A DNA stretch of 64,000 bases, taken from the NCBI RefSeq assembly GCF_014636865.1, contig NZ_BMER01000001.1:2716718-2780717 (forward strand), written 5' to 3'. The stretch is from Parapedobacter pyrenivorans (GTDB lineage: Bacteria; Bacteroidota; Bacteroidia; Sphingobacteriales; Sphingobacteriaceae). How positions within the stretch are numbered: position 1 is the first letter of the stretch; each line of letters opens with the position of its first letter. A model generated the notes under the pieces. That model saw nothing but the letters and a program-made list of their open reading frames with translations, ran no database searches and was not told the DNA's origin. Shown here piece by piece: positions 42,717-52,023 of this stretch. The position numbers and the translations under genes were made by a program.

Positions 42717-43664
42717 TCAATGCCACTCCTCGCGTCCCAGCGGTTTCCGCCCATCGAGGGGCGACGGGATGGAGTCGAGTAGGGGCGTATCTGCTGTCAA
42801 ATTACGGATGTCCGGCTGCCCGGCATCTACCCATGCCGAATACCAGAAGCTGCCAATGCTATGAATAGCTCCCCGCATGCGCCGCTCCACCATGCCCTGC
42901 AATGCCTCGTGATAGGCATGTGAATATGCATCGGAGTAGGTACGGATCAAAATGCGGTTTCGCTCGATATAGCCGTATTTGCGACCGGCTGGAAAACTGT
43001 TATTCAGCTGGGCCTCGATACCGAGTACTGAGTCTACCGCATGGTGACTCTCCTTGACGATCCGCCATGCCTCGTCTACCGGTGAAGCGACGTATTGGGC
43101 ACGGCCCACCACGAAGTCATACCCATCGGAAAATAGTTCCGGCAGGCGGCTTTCCCAAAACGCGTGGATACCCACTTGGTTTGTCTGCTGGCCGTTGTAA
43201 TTGCTCGTGGTATGCAATGGTACATGGGCATCGGCCAGGTAGTGGCCAATGTCTGATGAGTACCGTAATATCCGCCGCATATGTTTCTCGCTGAGCGCGC
43301 GCACAAGATTATGGTAAGTCCGGTTGATTTGCCATGGGAGAATGCCCGAGGCAATTAGTCTGCGTTCACTAAACTTTTCGACGGCAGCCGTCCAGTGGAT
43401 AGGAATGCTGTCGAACGGTTGCTTCCCATATTCATCAGCGTCGAGGAAATGACGCGGCGATTCGGCCGTGTCGACATAACAACGCTTGTCAGCATCCACG
43501 GCGTGTTCGGTCATGTAATCCACGTGTTGCTTATAGAACCCGGCCATTGCAGTAGGCAATGTAAAAACGGCCATCCGATTGATCCGTTTGTGGGCATGAA
43601 ATCCCCACGAAGACAACAATATCACACCAGCGATACATACGAGCAATAGGTAGATTCGGCTCAT
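42717..43664 (-). CDS. Zinc-dependent phospholipase C / S1-P1 nuclease-like exported protein
   Basis: A 315-residue protein with an N-terminal signal/anchor (IYLLLVCIAGVILLSSWG). Residues matching the trinuclear-zinc fold are W at the processed N-terminal region (SSWGFHAHKRINRMAV), HFLDADEY, DIGHYLADAHVPLHTTSNYNG and HAFWE, giving the His/Asp set of the zinc-dependent phospholipase C/S1 nuclease superfamily. The substrate cannot be told. It converges on the MocR gene and stands alone. Confidence 0.85.
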   Translation of the reverse strand: MSRIYLLLVCIAGVILLSSWGFHAHKRINRMAVFTLPTAMAGFYKQHVDYMTEHAVDADKRCYVDTAESPRHFLDADEYGKQPFDSIPIHWTAAVEKFSERRLIASGILPWQINRTYHNLVRALSEKHMRRILRYSSDIGHYLADAHVPLHTTSNYNGQQTNQVGIHAFWESRLPELFSDGYDFVVGRAQYVASPVDEAWRIVKESHHAVDSVLGIEAQLNNSFPAGRKYGYIERNRILIRTYSDAYSHAYHEALQGMVERRMRGAIHSIGSFWYSAWVDAGQPDIRNLTADTPLLDSIPSPLDGRKPLGREEWH

Positions 43665-43858
43665 GCGTTAAAATTAAGGGATATATGGAGAAATCACAAA
43701 ATATTCATGGATTTTTAATAGAGAGATCACATGAAATGACGTCTTTGGCATCGATACATTTTATCCGTAACTGATATGAAAGGACTAATATGTTGGCTAA
43801 TGGGTTTGAAAAGCCGTATTTTTTTACGTTTTTTGGCCTCGGCGTTTAAGCACTGAAA

Positions 43859-44860
43859 ATGAAAATCCTTTATGCGGTACAGGGTACGGGAAATGGCCAC
43901 TTGAGTCGGGCGATGGACGTGGTTCCTTGTTTGCAGCGGCGGGCCGCCGTTGATGTGTTGGTGAGTGGTATTCAAGCAGATTTGGAATTGCCTTTCCCGG
44001 TAAAATACCGCATGCATGGACTCAGTTTTATCTTTGGAAAAAAGGGGGGTGTGGACCTGTGGAAGACCTTTATGAGTTCTACGGTTCGTCGCCTTATCCA
44101 TGAAGTGAGTACGTTGCCTATAGAAAATTACGATCTGATCATCAATGATTTTGAGCCGATTTCCGCATGGGCTTGCCATACGCGTGATAAGGAATGCATA
44201 GGTTTGAGTCATCAGGCTGCGGCGATGGACACCCTGGCCCCAAAGCCTAAGGATCAGGATATGGTGGGTAAATTCGTTATGCGTAATTATGCGCCCGCCA
44301 CCGTCAACTATGGATTCCACTTCAAGTGTTATAACCACCGGATATTCACGCCTGTGATTCGGCAGCAGGTACGTCAATTGAACGTTACCGATGAGGGGCA
44401 TTATACCGTTTATCTGCCTGCCTATGACGACGCGAGGTTACTTAAACAGTTAATGCGTTTTCCTGATGTCAAATGGCAGGTATTCTCGAAGCATAATAAA
44501 AAGCCTTTCGATATGCGTAATGTGAGTGTCAGGCCAATCGCCAGCGACTGCTTCATCCAAAGTATGGCTGCATCTGCGGGGGTATTGTGCGGCGCTGGAT
44601 TTGAGACCCCGGCCGAGGCCCTGTATTTAAGAAAGAAGTTGCTCGTCATTCCGATGAAAAATCAGTACGAACAACACCTCAATGCGGCGGCACTCGAGGA
44701 GTTGGGTGTACCGGTTGTTAAGAGCCTGAAGTCCAAGAATGATGTAGCCATGGAAGCCTGGCTCAATAGCAAGCACACCGTTACGGTGGATTATCCCGAT
44801 TGCACACAAACAATTATTGATAAATTGTTGGAAACACACGTGCCCAAAACGATGGTGTAA
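43859..44860 (+). CDS. GT-B type glycosyltransferase family protein
   Basis: A 333-residue protein beginning MKILYAVQGTGNGHLSRAMDVV, the glycine-rich GTGNGH motif of MurG/UGT-like GT-B enzymes (COG1819-type, as in MJ1255-like proteins). DLIINDFEPISAWACHTRDKECIGLSHQ and the C-terminal GVLCGAGFETPAEALYLRKKLLVIPMKNQYEQHLNA form the donor-binding half. The donor and acceptor are unknown. The stop is directly followed by the GH1 start, with no gap, so the two enzymes are co-translated and perhaps act on the same glycoside. Confidence 0.87.
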   Translation: MKILYAVQGTGNGHLSRAMDVVPCLQRRAAVDVLVSGIQADLELPFPVKYRMHGLSFIFGKKGGVDLWKTFMSSTVRRLIHEVSTLPIENYDLIINDFEPISAWACHTRDKECIGLSHQAAAMDTLAPKPKDQDMVGKFVMRNYAPATVNYGFHFKCYNHRIFTPVIRQQVRQLNVTDEGHYTVYLPAYDDARLLKQLMRFPDVKWQVFSKHNKKPFDMRNVSVRPIASDCFIQSMAASAGVLCGAGFETPAEALYLRKKLLVIPMKNQYEQHLNAAALEELGVPVVKSLKSKNDVAMEAWLNSKHTVTVDYPDCTQTIIDKLLETHVPKTMV

Positions 44861-46198
44861 ATGGTGAAAGCAGATTTTGGTGCCGATTTTCAATGGGGTG
44901 TTTCTAGCGCTGCCTTCCAGACGGAAGGGGCATGGGATGCGGATGGTAAAGGCGCATCGATATGGGACACATTTACGAAGCGTAAGGGGAAAATCCGTAG
45001 CGCACACCACGCTCAGCAGGCGAGCGATTTTTATAATCGATATCCGGAAGACCTGGCATTGATAAAGGAAATGCATATCCCCAATTTTCGATTTTCCATA
45101 TCCTGGCCTCGTATCCTGCCTAATGGTACCGGTAAACCCAATAGCAAGGGGTTGGATTTCTATGAGCGGTTGGTAGACCATTGCCTGGAAAAGAATATCA
45201 CTCCTTGGGTTACACTCTACCATTGGGACCTTCCCCAAGCTCTTCAAGAAAAAGGCGGCTGGACGAACCGTGACGTGTTGTCGTGGTTAGAAGAATATAC
45301 AGCCCGTATTGTCGGGCATATCGGGGATCGTGTAAGGCATTGGATGGTGCTCAATGAACCCACGGTATTTACTGCAGCCGGCTATTTCTTCGGGGTTCAT
45401 GCACCGGGGATGACGGGCTTGCCGAATTTCTTTCCCGCGGCGCACCATGCGGCATTGGCCATGGGAAAGATTGGGCGCTTATTGCATTCGGAATTGCCTG
45501 ATGCCCTGGTGGGCACTACGTTTTCCTGTTCGAGTATCCATCCGGCGAGCGGTAGGCAACGTGATATTGCAGCCGCAAAGCGGGCAGATGTCTTGATCAA
45601 TCGCCTGTTTATCGAGCCTATACTGGGAATGGGTTATCCCATAGCTGATTTGAAGGCATTGACGGGTATCGAAAAGTACATGCTTGCTGATGACGAACGC
45701 CTCATGCCTTTCGATTTTGATTTTATTGGTATCCAGAATTACACCCGCGAGGTCGTGAAGCATTCGTATTTTGTGCCCTATATACGTGCACGGCTGGTTC
45801 CTGCTAAAAGGCGCAAGGTGCCCCGAGTCACTGAAATGGGGTGGGAAGTATATCCCGAAGCTATCTATGAGATGATCAAGAAATTCAGCGACTACCCTAA
45901 TATCCCTAAATTATATATCACCGAAAACGGAACAGCCTTTCCCGATTGCGTTACGGATGGCAGCGTGGCCGATCACCAACGCGTGCAATACCTCCAGGAT
46001 CACCTCAGCCAGGTACTCCGTGCTAAGCAGGATGGGCTGAACGTGCATGGCTATTTTGTGTGGACGCTCACCGACAACTTTGAATGGGCAGAAGGTTACC
46101 ACGCCCGGTTTGGCTTGGTACATGTCGACTTCGAGACGCAACAGCGGGTCGTGAAAGATTCCGGGAAGTGGTATGGCGCGTTCCTAGCGGAGAAATGA
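44861..46198 (+). CDS. Glycoside hydrolase family 1 beta-glucosidase
   Basis: A 445-residue cytoplasmic TIM-barrel glycosidase with no signal peptide. GH1 marks are FQWGVSSAAFQTEGAWDADGKGASIWDTF at the start, the acid/base Glu in HWMVLNEPTVF near residue 165, and the nucleophile Glu in YITENGTAFPD near residue 353. FVWTLTDNFEWAEGYHARFGL lies at the end of the barrel. Length is standard. It probably hydrolyses beta-glucosides or beta-galactosides. It is adjoined by the glycosyltransferase upstream. Its stop codon touches the stop of the convergent copper gene. Confidence 0.96.
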   Translation: MVKADFGADFQWGVSSAAFQTEGAWDADGKGASIWDTFTKRKGKIRSAHHAQQASDFYNRYPEDLALIKEMHIPNFRFSISWPRILPNGTGKPNSKGLDFYERLVDHCLEKNITPWVTLYHWDLPQALQEKGGWTNRDVLSWLEEYTARIVGHIGDRVRHWMVLNEPTVFTAAGYFFGVHAPGMTGLPNFFPAAHHAALAMGKIGRLLHSELPDALVGTTFSCSSIHPASGRQRDIAAAKRADVLINRLFIEPILGMGYPIADLKALTGIEKYMLADDERLMPFDFDFIGIQNYTREVVKHSYFVPYIRARLVPAKRRKVPRVTEMGWEVYPEAIYEMIKKFSDYPNIPKLYITENGTAFPDCVTDGSVADHQRVQYLQDHLSQVLRAKQDGLNVHGYFVWTLTDNFEWAEGYHARFGLVHVDFETQQRVVKDSGKWYGAFLAEK

Positions 46199-46417
46199 TT
46201 ACACCATAGGCTCTGCGTTGAAACCTGTTTTTTTGATAATATCCAATACCTGTTCTTCGGTAATTCCCTCTGATTTTACGGTGAGAATTTTATCCTGATT
46301 GGCGATGTCCACGTTCCATTCGCTAATGCCTGATGCGTTATCTAACTGAGGCTTTACAGCTGCTACACAACCACTACAATTGATATTCGTCTTAAATTGA
46401 AATGCTTTGTTTTCCAT
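46199..46417 (-). CDS. HMA-domain copper chaperone (CopZ-like)
   Basis: A 72-residue heavy-metal-associated domain protein. The metal-binding motif is NCSGC near residues 13-17, in a normal beta-alpha-beta-beta-alpha-beta layout ending IIKKTGFNAEPM. It should carry Cu(I) to the CopA ATPase encoded just upstream on the same strand. A -7-like element (GAACTTTG, complement of 46480-46487) suggests its own promoter. It abuts the stop codon of the GH1 gene. Confidence 0.9.
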   Translation of the reverse strand: MENKAFQFKTNINCSGCVAAVKPQLDNASGISEWNVDIANQDKILTVKSEGITEEQVLDIIKKTGFNAEPMV

Positions 46418-46474
46418 TGTTTTTAAACTTTTGTTAACTATGATTTAATTTTTTGAACCGCACTTATCGTTTAC

Positions 46475-46490
46475 CAATGCAAAGTTCGGC
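46475..46490 (-). promoter_or_regulatory. Promoter-like motif of the copper chaperone gene
   Basis: On the + strand CAATGCAAAGTTCGGC. The minus strand reads a -7-like GAACTTTG followed by CATTG. A closely similar word (CAATGCAAAATTGGC) is upstream of copA at 48987-49001, so both genes may share promoter and regulator. Confidence 0.4.
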
Positions 46491-46547
46491 ATACACATAC
46501 CCCTCCTCGTTGTGTTATTTCTTGTTTGATTTGCGAGATTTACTGAT

Positions 46548-48965
46548 TTACTTTTTCCATTTTAATCGCAAGCTGTTACTAACCACACTTACACTGCTCA
46601 ACGCCATTGCTGCACCTGCAATCATCGGGTTAAGCAGAAAGCCATTTATCGGATAGAGAATGCCCGCAGCAATCGGAATACCTATGAGATTATAGATAAA
46701 CGCCCAAAACAAATTTTGCTTAATGGTAGCTACGGTCTGTTTTGAAAGCTTTATCGCCTGCGGTATCTTGGTAAGGTCTGATGAAATAATGGTCATTTTA
46801 GCGACGTCCATTGCAATATCACTTCCTTTGCCCATCGCAATGCTTACATCGGCGGTTGCCAATGCGGTACTGTCATTGATGCCATCACCAACCATTGCAA
46901 TTATTTTGCCTTGCTGCTGCAATTCTTTTACAAAATCCGCTTTATGCTGTGGCAATACTTCTGCCTTGTAATGTTTGATGCCTGTTTGTTGTGCAATGGC
47001 TTTGGCCGTGGCTTCGTTGTCGCCTGTAAGCATATATAGCTCGATGCCCATTTCCTGCATTTCCTTGATAGCTTGCACCGAAGTTTCTTTAATCTCGTCA
47101 GCGATGGCAATTACGGAAAGTACCTGTTTACGATCTGCGAACCAAATGACAGTTTTGGATTGGTTACTCCATTCATCAGCTTGCTTTTGTAGTTGTTCTG
47201 CAATCCTGATGTTGTTTTCTGCCAATAGCTTTTTATTGCCTACAAAATAGGTTTCGTTATGGTGATTCGCTTTTGCCCCTTTGCCTGTAATACTGTCGAA
47301 CATTGACAAAGGGGTGGTTGCTACACCGGTAAGATGATTCACAACTGCTTCAGCTAATGGATGTTCCGATTGCTTTTCGATGCTTAAAAGTACGCCTTTC
47401 ATTGCATCGTCATTATCCAGCCATTGGATACCTGTTACCTGTGGTCTTCCCTCGGTAATGGTTCCAGTTTTATCCAATACGATGGCATTTACTTTCTTGG
47501 CTAGTTCAAGACTTTCGGCATCTTTGATCAAAATACCGTTTTCAGCGCCTTTTCCCACACCTACCATAATTGCCGTGGGTGTAGCCAATCCCAACGCACA
47601 CGGACAGGCAATCACCAATACCGTAACGGCTGCCAACAATCCCTGCACGATACCGTTATCGCCACCTAAAACAAACCATAAAATAAATGTGAGTATGGAA
47701 ATGCCTATTACAATAGGAACAAAAATACCCGCAATCTTATCTACCAATTTTTGTACAGGTGCTTTACTGCCTTGTGCATGCTGCACCATTTTGATAATTT
47801 GGGCAAGCATGGTTTCTTTGCCTACTTTTACTGCTTCAAATTGGAAACTTCCTTTTTGATTAATCGTTCCCGCAAAAACCTTTTTGCCTTCTTCTTTTAA
47901 CACCGGAACAGGTTCACCGCTCAACATACTTTCATCCACATAGGATGTTCCGGATACTACCAAGCCGTCCACCGCAATTTTTTCACCCGGTTTTACGAGG
48001 ATAATATTCCCCGTGTCTACATGTTCGATGGCAATTTGCTGTTCGGTTCCATCCGGCTTAATGACAATTACGGTTTTAGGTTGTAAACCCATTAGTTTTT
48101 TAATGGCCGAAGATGTGTTGCCCTTGGCTTTTTCCTCCAATAACTTCCCCAAAAGGATGAACGCGATAATAACAGCTGCCGCTTCAAAATAAACGTGTGC
48201 GTGCAATCCCCTTTGATGCCAAAAATCTGCAAACGCCATGTTGAACACACTGAATAGGTAAGCGATACCTGTACTCAATGCGACCAAGGTATCCATATTG
48301 GCAGAACGGTGTTTGGCTTGTTTCCACGCATTGATGAAAAAGTCCTTGCCAAACCATAGCACAACCGGTGTAGAAAATAACCACATAATCAGATCGGCGT
48401 AAGGCATATTCATAAAGAACATTCCGATAACCACAACCGGCAAAGACAGGGTAATTGCCCAAATGGTTTTATGCTTTAGTTTTTCGAATTTTTGAGCGTG
48501 GATAGCTTCCAACGTTTCCTGCTGTTTGGCTTCATCTGCTACCAATAAATCGTAACCAACGGACTGCACTGCCTTTTTTAATCGGGCGGCATCAGTCATA
48601 TTGGGTAGATACTCCACGGTAAGATTGCCCGTAGCAAAGTTTACGGAAGCATCGATAACCCCCGGTTCATATTTTACGATGTTTTCTGCACTACCCGCAC
48701 AGGAGGCACAAGTCATACCTAATACCGGAAAGGAATTTCTAACGGTTGGAACTCCGTAACCCAAGTCTTTAATCGCTTTTACAGCTTCTCCTATTGCTTC
48801 GTCGTTAGCTACCGTAATAGCTGCCCGCCGATTGTTTAGTTCTACTTTGTGGCTCTCCACACCTTTTACCTGCGCCAATCCCTTTTCCACGATTAATGCA
48901 CAGTGTTCGCTTTCTACATCCGCTAATGGGATGTAAACTGTTTCGCTATTACTAATTGTTGCCAT
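46548..48965 (-). CDS. copA: Copper-translocating P-type ATPase
   Basis: An 805-residue P1B-type ATPase that exports Cu(I). The first about 70 residues form an HMA-like fold lacking CxxC (only ESEHC remains), followed by an intact HMA domain with [10 protein letters not shown] near residue 84. Membrane helices carry the CPC motif [15 protein letters not shown], and the phosphorylation loop has [29 protein letters not shown] and [21 protein letters not shown] complete the catalytic set. Base composition is more AT-rich than the flanking genes. It lies between the HMA chaperone and an AraC regulator with a CxxC N-terminus, all on the same strand. Confidence 0.96.
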   Translation of the reverse strand: MATISNSETVYIPLADVESEHCALIVEKGLAQVKGVESHKVELNNRRAAITVANDEAIGEAVKAIKDLGYGVPTVRNSFPVLGMTCASCAGSAENIVKYEPGVIDASVNFATGNLTVEYLPNMTDAARLKKAVQSVGYDLLVADEAKQQETLEAIHAQKFEKLKHKTIWAITLSLPVVVIGMFFMNMPYADLIMWLFSTPVVLWFGKDFFINAWKQAKHRSANMDTLVALSTGIAYLFSVFNMAFADFWHQRGLHAHVYFEAAAVIIAFILLGKLLEEKAKGNTSSAIKKLMGLQPKTVIVIKPDGTEQQIAIEHVDTGNIILVKPGEKIAVDGLVVSGTSYVDESMLSGEPVPVLKEEGKKVFAGTINQKGSFQFEAVKVGKETMLAQIIKMVQHAQGSKAPVQKLVDKIAGIFVPIVIGISILTFILWFVLGGDNGIVQGLLAAVTVLVIACPCALGLATPTAIMVGVGKGAENGILIKDAESLELAKKVNAIVLDKTGTITEGRPQVTGIQWLDNDDAMKGVLLSIEKQSEHPLAEAVVNHLTGVATTPLSMFDSITGKGAKANHHNETYFVGNKKLLAENNIRIAEQLQKQADEWSNQSKTVIWFADRKQVLSVIAIADEIKETSVQAIKEMQEMGIELYMLTGDNEATAKAIAQQTGIKHYKAEVLPQHKADFVKELQQQGKIIAMVGDGINDSTALATADVSIAMGKGSDIAMDVAKMTIISSDLTKIPQAIKLSKQTVATIKQNLFWAFIYNLIGIPIAAGILYPINGFLLNPMIAGAAMALSSVSVVSNSLRLKWKK

Positions 48966-48986
48966 AATCTGATTGCCTTAACTTTA

Positions 48987-49001
48987 CAATGCAAAATTGG
49001 C
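48987..49001 (-). promoter_or_regulatory. Promoter-like motif of copA
   Basis: On the + strand CAATGCAAAATTGGC. The minus strand reads CAATTTTG followed by CATTG, one mismatch from TAnnTTTG, about 28 bases upstream of the copA ATG. It resembles the motif upstream of the chaperone gene at 46475-46490. Confidence 0.4.
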
Positions 49002-49077
49002 GATTACAATGAGGTTTACTGTTGTGGAATTATGGAATTGAGTTGTAAGATTTACGTGCTGTTGTTCAGGAGTGCTG

Positions 49078-49641
49078 TTAGACTTCATCCAACGACTTTC
49101 TTTTAACTGCTCTTATTTGTCTGAAATGGCTTGGCGATAATCCGGTTACTTTTTTAAATTGATTACTTAAATAAGCTACGCTTGAATAATTTAGTTGGAA
49201 AGCAATTTCACTCAAAGACAATTCATTATATACCAACAGCTCTTTTACCTTTTCTATTTTTTGGGCAATAAAATACTTTTCAATGGTTGTGCCTTCGACC
49301 TCTGAAAACAGGTTGGATAAGTAATTATAATCGTGGTTCAGTTTATTGCTTATCAGATCTGAAAGGTTGGTTTTGGCATCGTTGTCTTGATAATGAACCA
49401 ATTCAATAATTACATTCTTTATTTTTTCGATGATTCGACTTTTCTTATGATCAATAATTTCAAACCCCAGTGGCTGTAAGGCTTCGTTCAATTTCTTTTT
49501 TTCTTCTGTTGTAAGCGCTTTATCCAAGATCACTTCACCCAGCCTGATGTTCTTTACATCTAGCCCTAGTTTATCCAATTCATTTTGCACCACCATAATA
49601 CAACGGTTGCAGACCATATTTTTAATAAAGAGTGTGTTCAT
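49078..49641 (-). CDS. AraC family regulator with N-terminal CxxC metal-binding segment
   Basis: A 187-residue protein with two parts. Residues about 1-70 look like a small HMA-type domain (FIKNMVCNRCIMVV, Cys11 and Cys14, ending GFEIIDH). Residues about 80-187 form an AraC DNA-binding domain with two HTH motifs (SLSEIAFQLNYSSVAYLSNQFKKVTGLSPSHFRQIR). There is no cupin or other sugar-sensing domain. It sits 112 bases upstream of copA on the same strand. A Cu(I)-sensing activator of the copper cassette is the natural inference. Sequence is clearly AT-richer than neighbours, suggesting transfer. A perfect -7 element lies at 49688-49695. Confidence 0.87.
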   Translation of the reverse strand: MNTLFIKNMVCNRCIMVVQNELDKLGLDVKNIRLGEVILDKALTTEEKKKLNEALQPLGFEIIDHKKSRIIEKIKNVIIELVHYQDNDAKTNLSDLISNKLNHDYNYLSNLFSEVEGTTIEKYFIAQKIEKVKELLVYNELSLSEIAFQLNYSSVAYLSNQFKKVTGLSPSHFRQIRAVKRKSLDEV

Positions 49642-49687
49642 AGTTATTTACTGTTTCATTTTGCTATCTCTTGAAGAGCGCTAACAG

Positions 49688-49695
49688 CAAATTTA
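49688..49695 (-). promoter_or_regulatory. -7 element of the HMA-AraC regulator gene
   Basis: On the minus strand this reads TAAATTTG, a perfect TAnnTTTG match about 46 bases upstream of the ATG at 49641. The 256-base gap to the divergent DedA gene shows no other clear feature. Confidence 0.5.
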
Positions 49696-49897
49696 CGATT
49701 TAAATTAAGCATTATCTACTAGTCAAGGGCGTTCTCGTGCTTTTAGGTTCCTCCGTTCCTTTCAATTGTCAACGCTTTGCCATTTTTGGCGAATAGTATA
49801 TGCCGTTATAGACATCGGCTTGAATACGGCACGATTTTGTACAACATCTTTCCAGTATTTGTTTATTTCTTAGCGTTTTATTTTTTGGAACAATTCA

Positions 49898-50581
49898 GTG
49901 GCTGAGTTTCTTGATTTCTTGAATAACCTGACCGATCCAAATTGGATAGTGGCACACGGTGGTCTTTATTTATTGTTGTTTATTGTTTTTGCCGAAACAG
50001 GTATTCTAATTGGATTTTTCCTGCCCGGTGATCCCATTCTGTTTATCGCTGGCATCATCATCGCCAATCTGACACTTGGGCCGGTGGATTCTGTGCTCAC
50101 GCTGTTATATTGGATTGCATTGATATCGGCGGCGGGGATACTCGGTAATTTCGTAGGGTATTGGTGCGGTAAATATTTCGGCCATCGGCTGTTGAAGGCG
50201 AAAGATAACTGGCTCTTTAAGAAGGAATATATTTTCCGGGCACAGGAATTTTATGAAAAGAGAGGTGGGGTGGCCATCATCCTTGCCCGTTTTCTTCCCG
50301 TAGTGCGGACATTCGCCCCCATAGTGGCTGGTATTGTAGAGATGGATTTCCGTAAATTCGCTTTTTATAATGTAGTGGGCGGAATCTTGTGGGTAGGCAG
50401 CTTGGCTACATTGGGTTACCTGCTCGGCGAAAACGACTGGGTACAACGCAACCTGGAATATGTCATTATGGGTATTGTGGTGCTGGCAACGGCCCCAGTG
50501 CTTGTAAAAATGTTTACAGGCAAGAAAAAAATGGCAACCGCAAAAGCCGAAACGGGGGTTTTGGAAAAAGAAGAATATTAA
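49898..50581 (+). CDS. DedA family membrane protein
   Basis: A 227-residue polytopic membrane protein. Family marks are FAETGILIGFFLPGDPILFIAGI, GILGNFVGYWCGKYFGHRLL and the ARFLPVVRTFAPIVAG segment with conserved Arg residues. DedA proteins are linked to lipid-carrier (undecaprenyl phosphate or phosphatidylethanolamine) flipping and envelope homeostasis. Translation starts at a GTG (49898). No ATG is available in frame. The function of this member is not fixed by context. Confidence 0.92.
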   Translation: MAEFLDFLNNLTDPNWIVAHGGLYLLLFIVFAETGILIGFFLPGDPILFIAGIIIANLTLGPVDSVLTLLYWIALISAAGILGNFVGYWCGKYFGHRLLKAKDNWLFKKEYIFRAQEFYEKRGGVAIILARFLPVVRTFAPIVAGIVEMDFRKFAFYNVVGGILWVGSLATLGYLLGENDWVQRNLEYVIMGIVVLATAPVLVKMFTGKKKMATAKAETGVLEKEEY

Positions 50582-50644
50582 TGCCATCGATCGGAATACC
50601 TAGGTTTGTTACGTTTAAATGATGACGGAGGCGATCAGATTGCT

Positions 50645-50652
50645 TAGCTTTG
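50645..50652 (+). promoter_or_regulatory. -7 element of the MFS transporter gene
   Basis: TAGCTTTG is a perfect TAnnTTTG match, 22 bases upstream of the ATG at 50675. Confidence 0.5.
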
Positions 50653-50674
50653 CAGAAATTTATCTTTTGCGTAC

Positions 50675-51889
50675 ATGGACACCGAGGAATCTATTGTCAA
50701 AAAGCAAGTATCCGCAACAATCTATCCCGTCTTATTTGCATTGAGCTTTTCGCACCTGCTCAATGACACCATCCAATCCCTTATTCCGGCAATTTATCCG
50801 ATAGTGAAGGATTCCTTCCACCTGAGTTTTTCGCAGATTGGTTTGATTACGTTGGTGTTCCAGCTTTCTTCATCATTATTGCAACCGTTGGTAGGTATCA
50901 TTACCGATGCCAAACCCTATCCTTATGCATTGCCGGTTGGAATGGGGTTTAGCCTCACTGGATTGGTGATGATGGCTTTGGCACCGAGCTATCAATGGAT
51001 ATTGGTCTCGGTTGCATTTGTGGGTGCCGGCTCTTCGGTCTTCCATCCGGAGGCGTCCCGGATGGCATATGTGGCTTCGGGAGGGAGACGCGGCTTTGCG
51101 CAATCGTTGTTTCAAGTGGGCGGCAATGCTGGGAGTGCTATTGGCCCGCTGCTGGCTGCCATGCTAATCGCACCTTTCGGACAGTTCAATGTCATCTGGT
51201 TTTCGGCGGCAGCACTTACCGCCATCATTATCCTTTACCGGATCGGCAAATGGTATAAACCGAAATCCATCCGCAACTACATTTTACGTAAGCACAATGT
51301 AAAGGAGGTGGCGCCGATAACCCTGCCCCGTAAAACAATAGTCATCTCCATCGTCGTGTTACTTGTGCTCATTTTTTCTAAGTATTTCTATTTTGCAAGC
51401 CTCACAAGCTACTATACCTTTTACCTAATGGATAGGTTTGGGGTATCTGTACAACAATCACAGATTTACCTGTTCATCTTCCTTTTTGCAGTGGCTGCTG
51501 GTACGATGATTGGCGGCCCGGTGGGCGACCGTATTGGGCGGAAATACGTTATCTGGCTTTCGATTTTAGGAGCGTCGCCTTTTACGCTAGCATTACCTTA
51601 CGCGAATTTATTTTGGACGGCCGTCTTGTCTTTCATCATCGGTGTAATCATTGCGTCGGCTTTCTCCGCTATATTGGTTTATGCGCAGGAGCTATTGCCG
51701 GGTAATGTAGGGATGGTATCGGGACTCTTTTTTGGATTTGCGTTTGGTATGGGCGGGATAGGTTCTGCTGTGCTCGGCAAATTGGCCGACAACCAAGGAA
51801 TTGATTATGTATATCACCTGTGTTCTTTTTTACCGCTCATCGGGATTGTCGCTGCTCTTTTGCCGAATTTAGCGAAGCGATCTCATTGA
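50675..51889 (+). CDS. MFS transporter, fosmidomycin-resistance (Fsr) type
   Basis: A 404-residue transporter with twelve predicted helices. SFSHLLNDTIQSLIPAIYPIVKDSFHLSFSQIGLITLVFQLSSSLLQP is highly characteristic of the Fsr subgroup. GGPVGDRIGRKYVIW is the central MFS motif A, and GSSVFHPEASRMAY also fits Fsr. The likely role is drug or metabolite efflux. The substrate is not determined. It stands alone with its own promoter. Confidence 0.92.
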   Translation: MDTEESIVKKQVSATIYPVLFALSFSHLLNDTIQSLIPAIYPIVKDSFHLSFSQIGLITLVFQLSSSLLQPLVGIITDAKPYPYALPVGMGFSLTGLVMMALAPSYQWILVSVAFVGAGSSVFHPEASRMAYVASGGRRGFAQSLFQVGGNAGSAIGPLLAAMLIAPFGQFNVIWFSAAALTAIIILYRIGKWYKPKSIRNYILRKHNVKEVAPITLPRKTIVISIVVLLVLIFSKYFYFASLTSYYTFYLMDRFGVSVQQSQIYLFIFLFAVAAGTMIGGPVGDRIGRKYVIWLSILGASPFTLALPYANLFWTAVLSFIIGVIIASAFSAILVYAQELLPGNVGMVSGLFFGFAFGMGGIGSAVLGKLADNQGIDYVYHLCSFLPLIGIVAALLPNLAKRSH

Positions 51890-51981
51890 AGCAATATGAA
51901 CGAACGGCTTCTTGTCTATTGACTGTGTAATTTGATTGCAGACGTGAGGATGATAGCCTTGTATATGTGTGCGAGTTTATC

Positions 51982-51989
51982 TAAGTTTG
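51982..51989 (+). promoter_or_regulatory. Promoter of the FKBP-aldo/keto reductase pair
   Basis: TAAGTTTG is a perfect -7 match, with CTTG at 51958-51961 as a near-consensus -33 element and a 20-base spacer. The FKBP start is 34 bases downstream. Confidence 0.6.
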
Positions 51990-52023
51990 ACCCACTGGAT
52001 AATGGTAATAAACAATCTCCAAT

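Noticed and set aside
50105-50587. 160-codon minus-strand frame opposite the DedA gene
   Set aside because: It is antisense to a conserved membrane protein, and the translation has no recognisable features.
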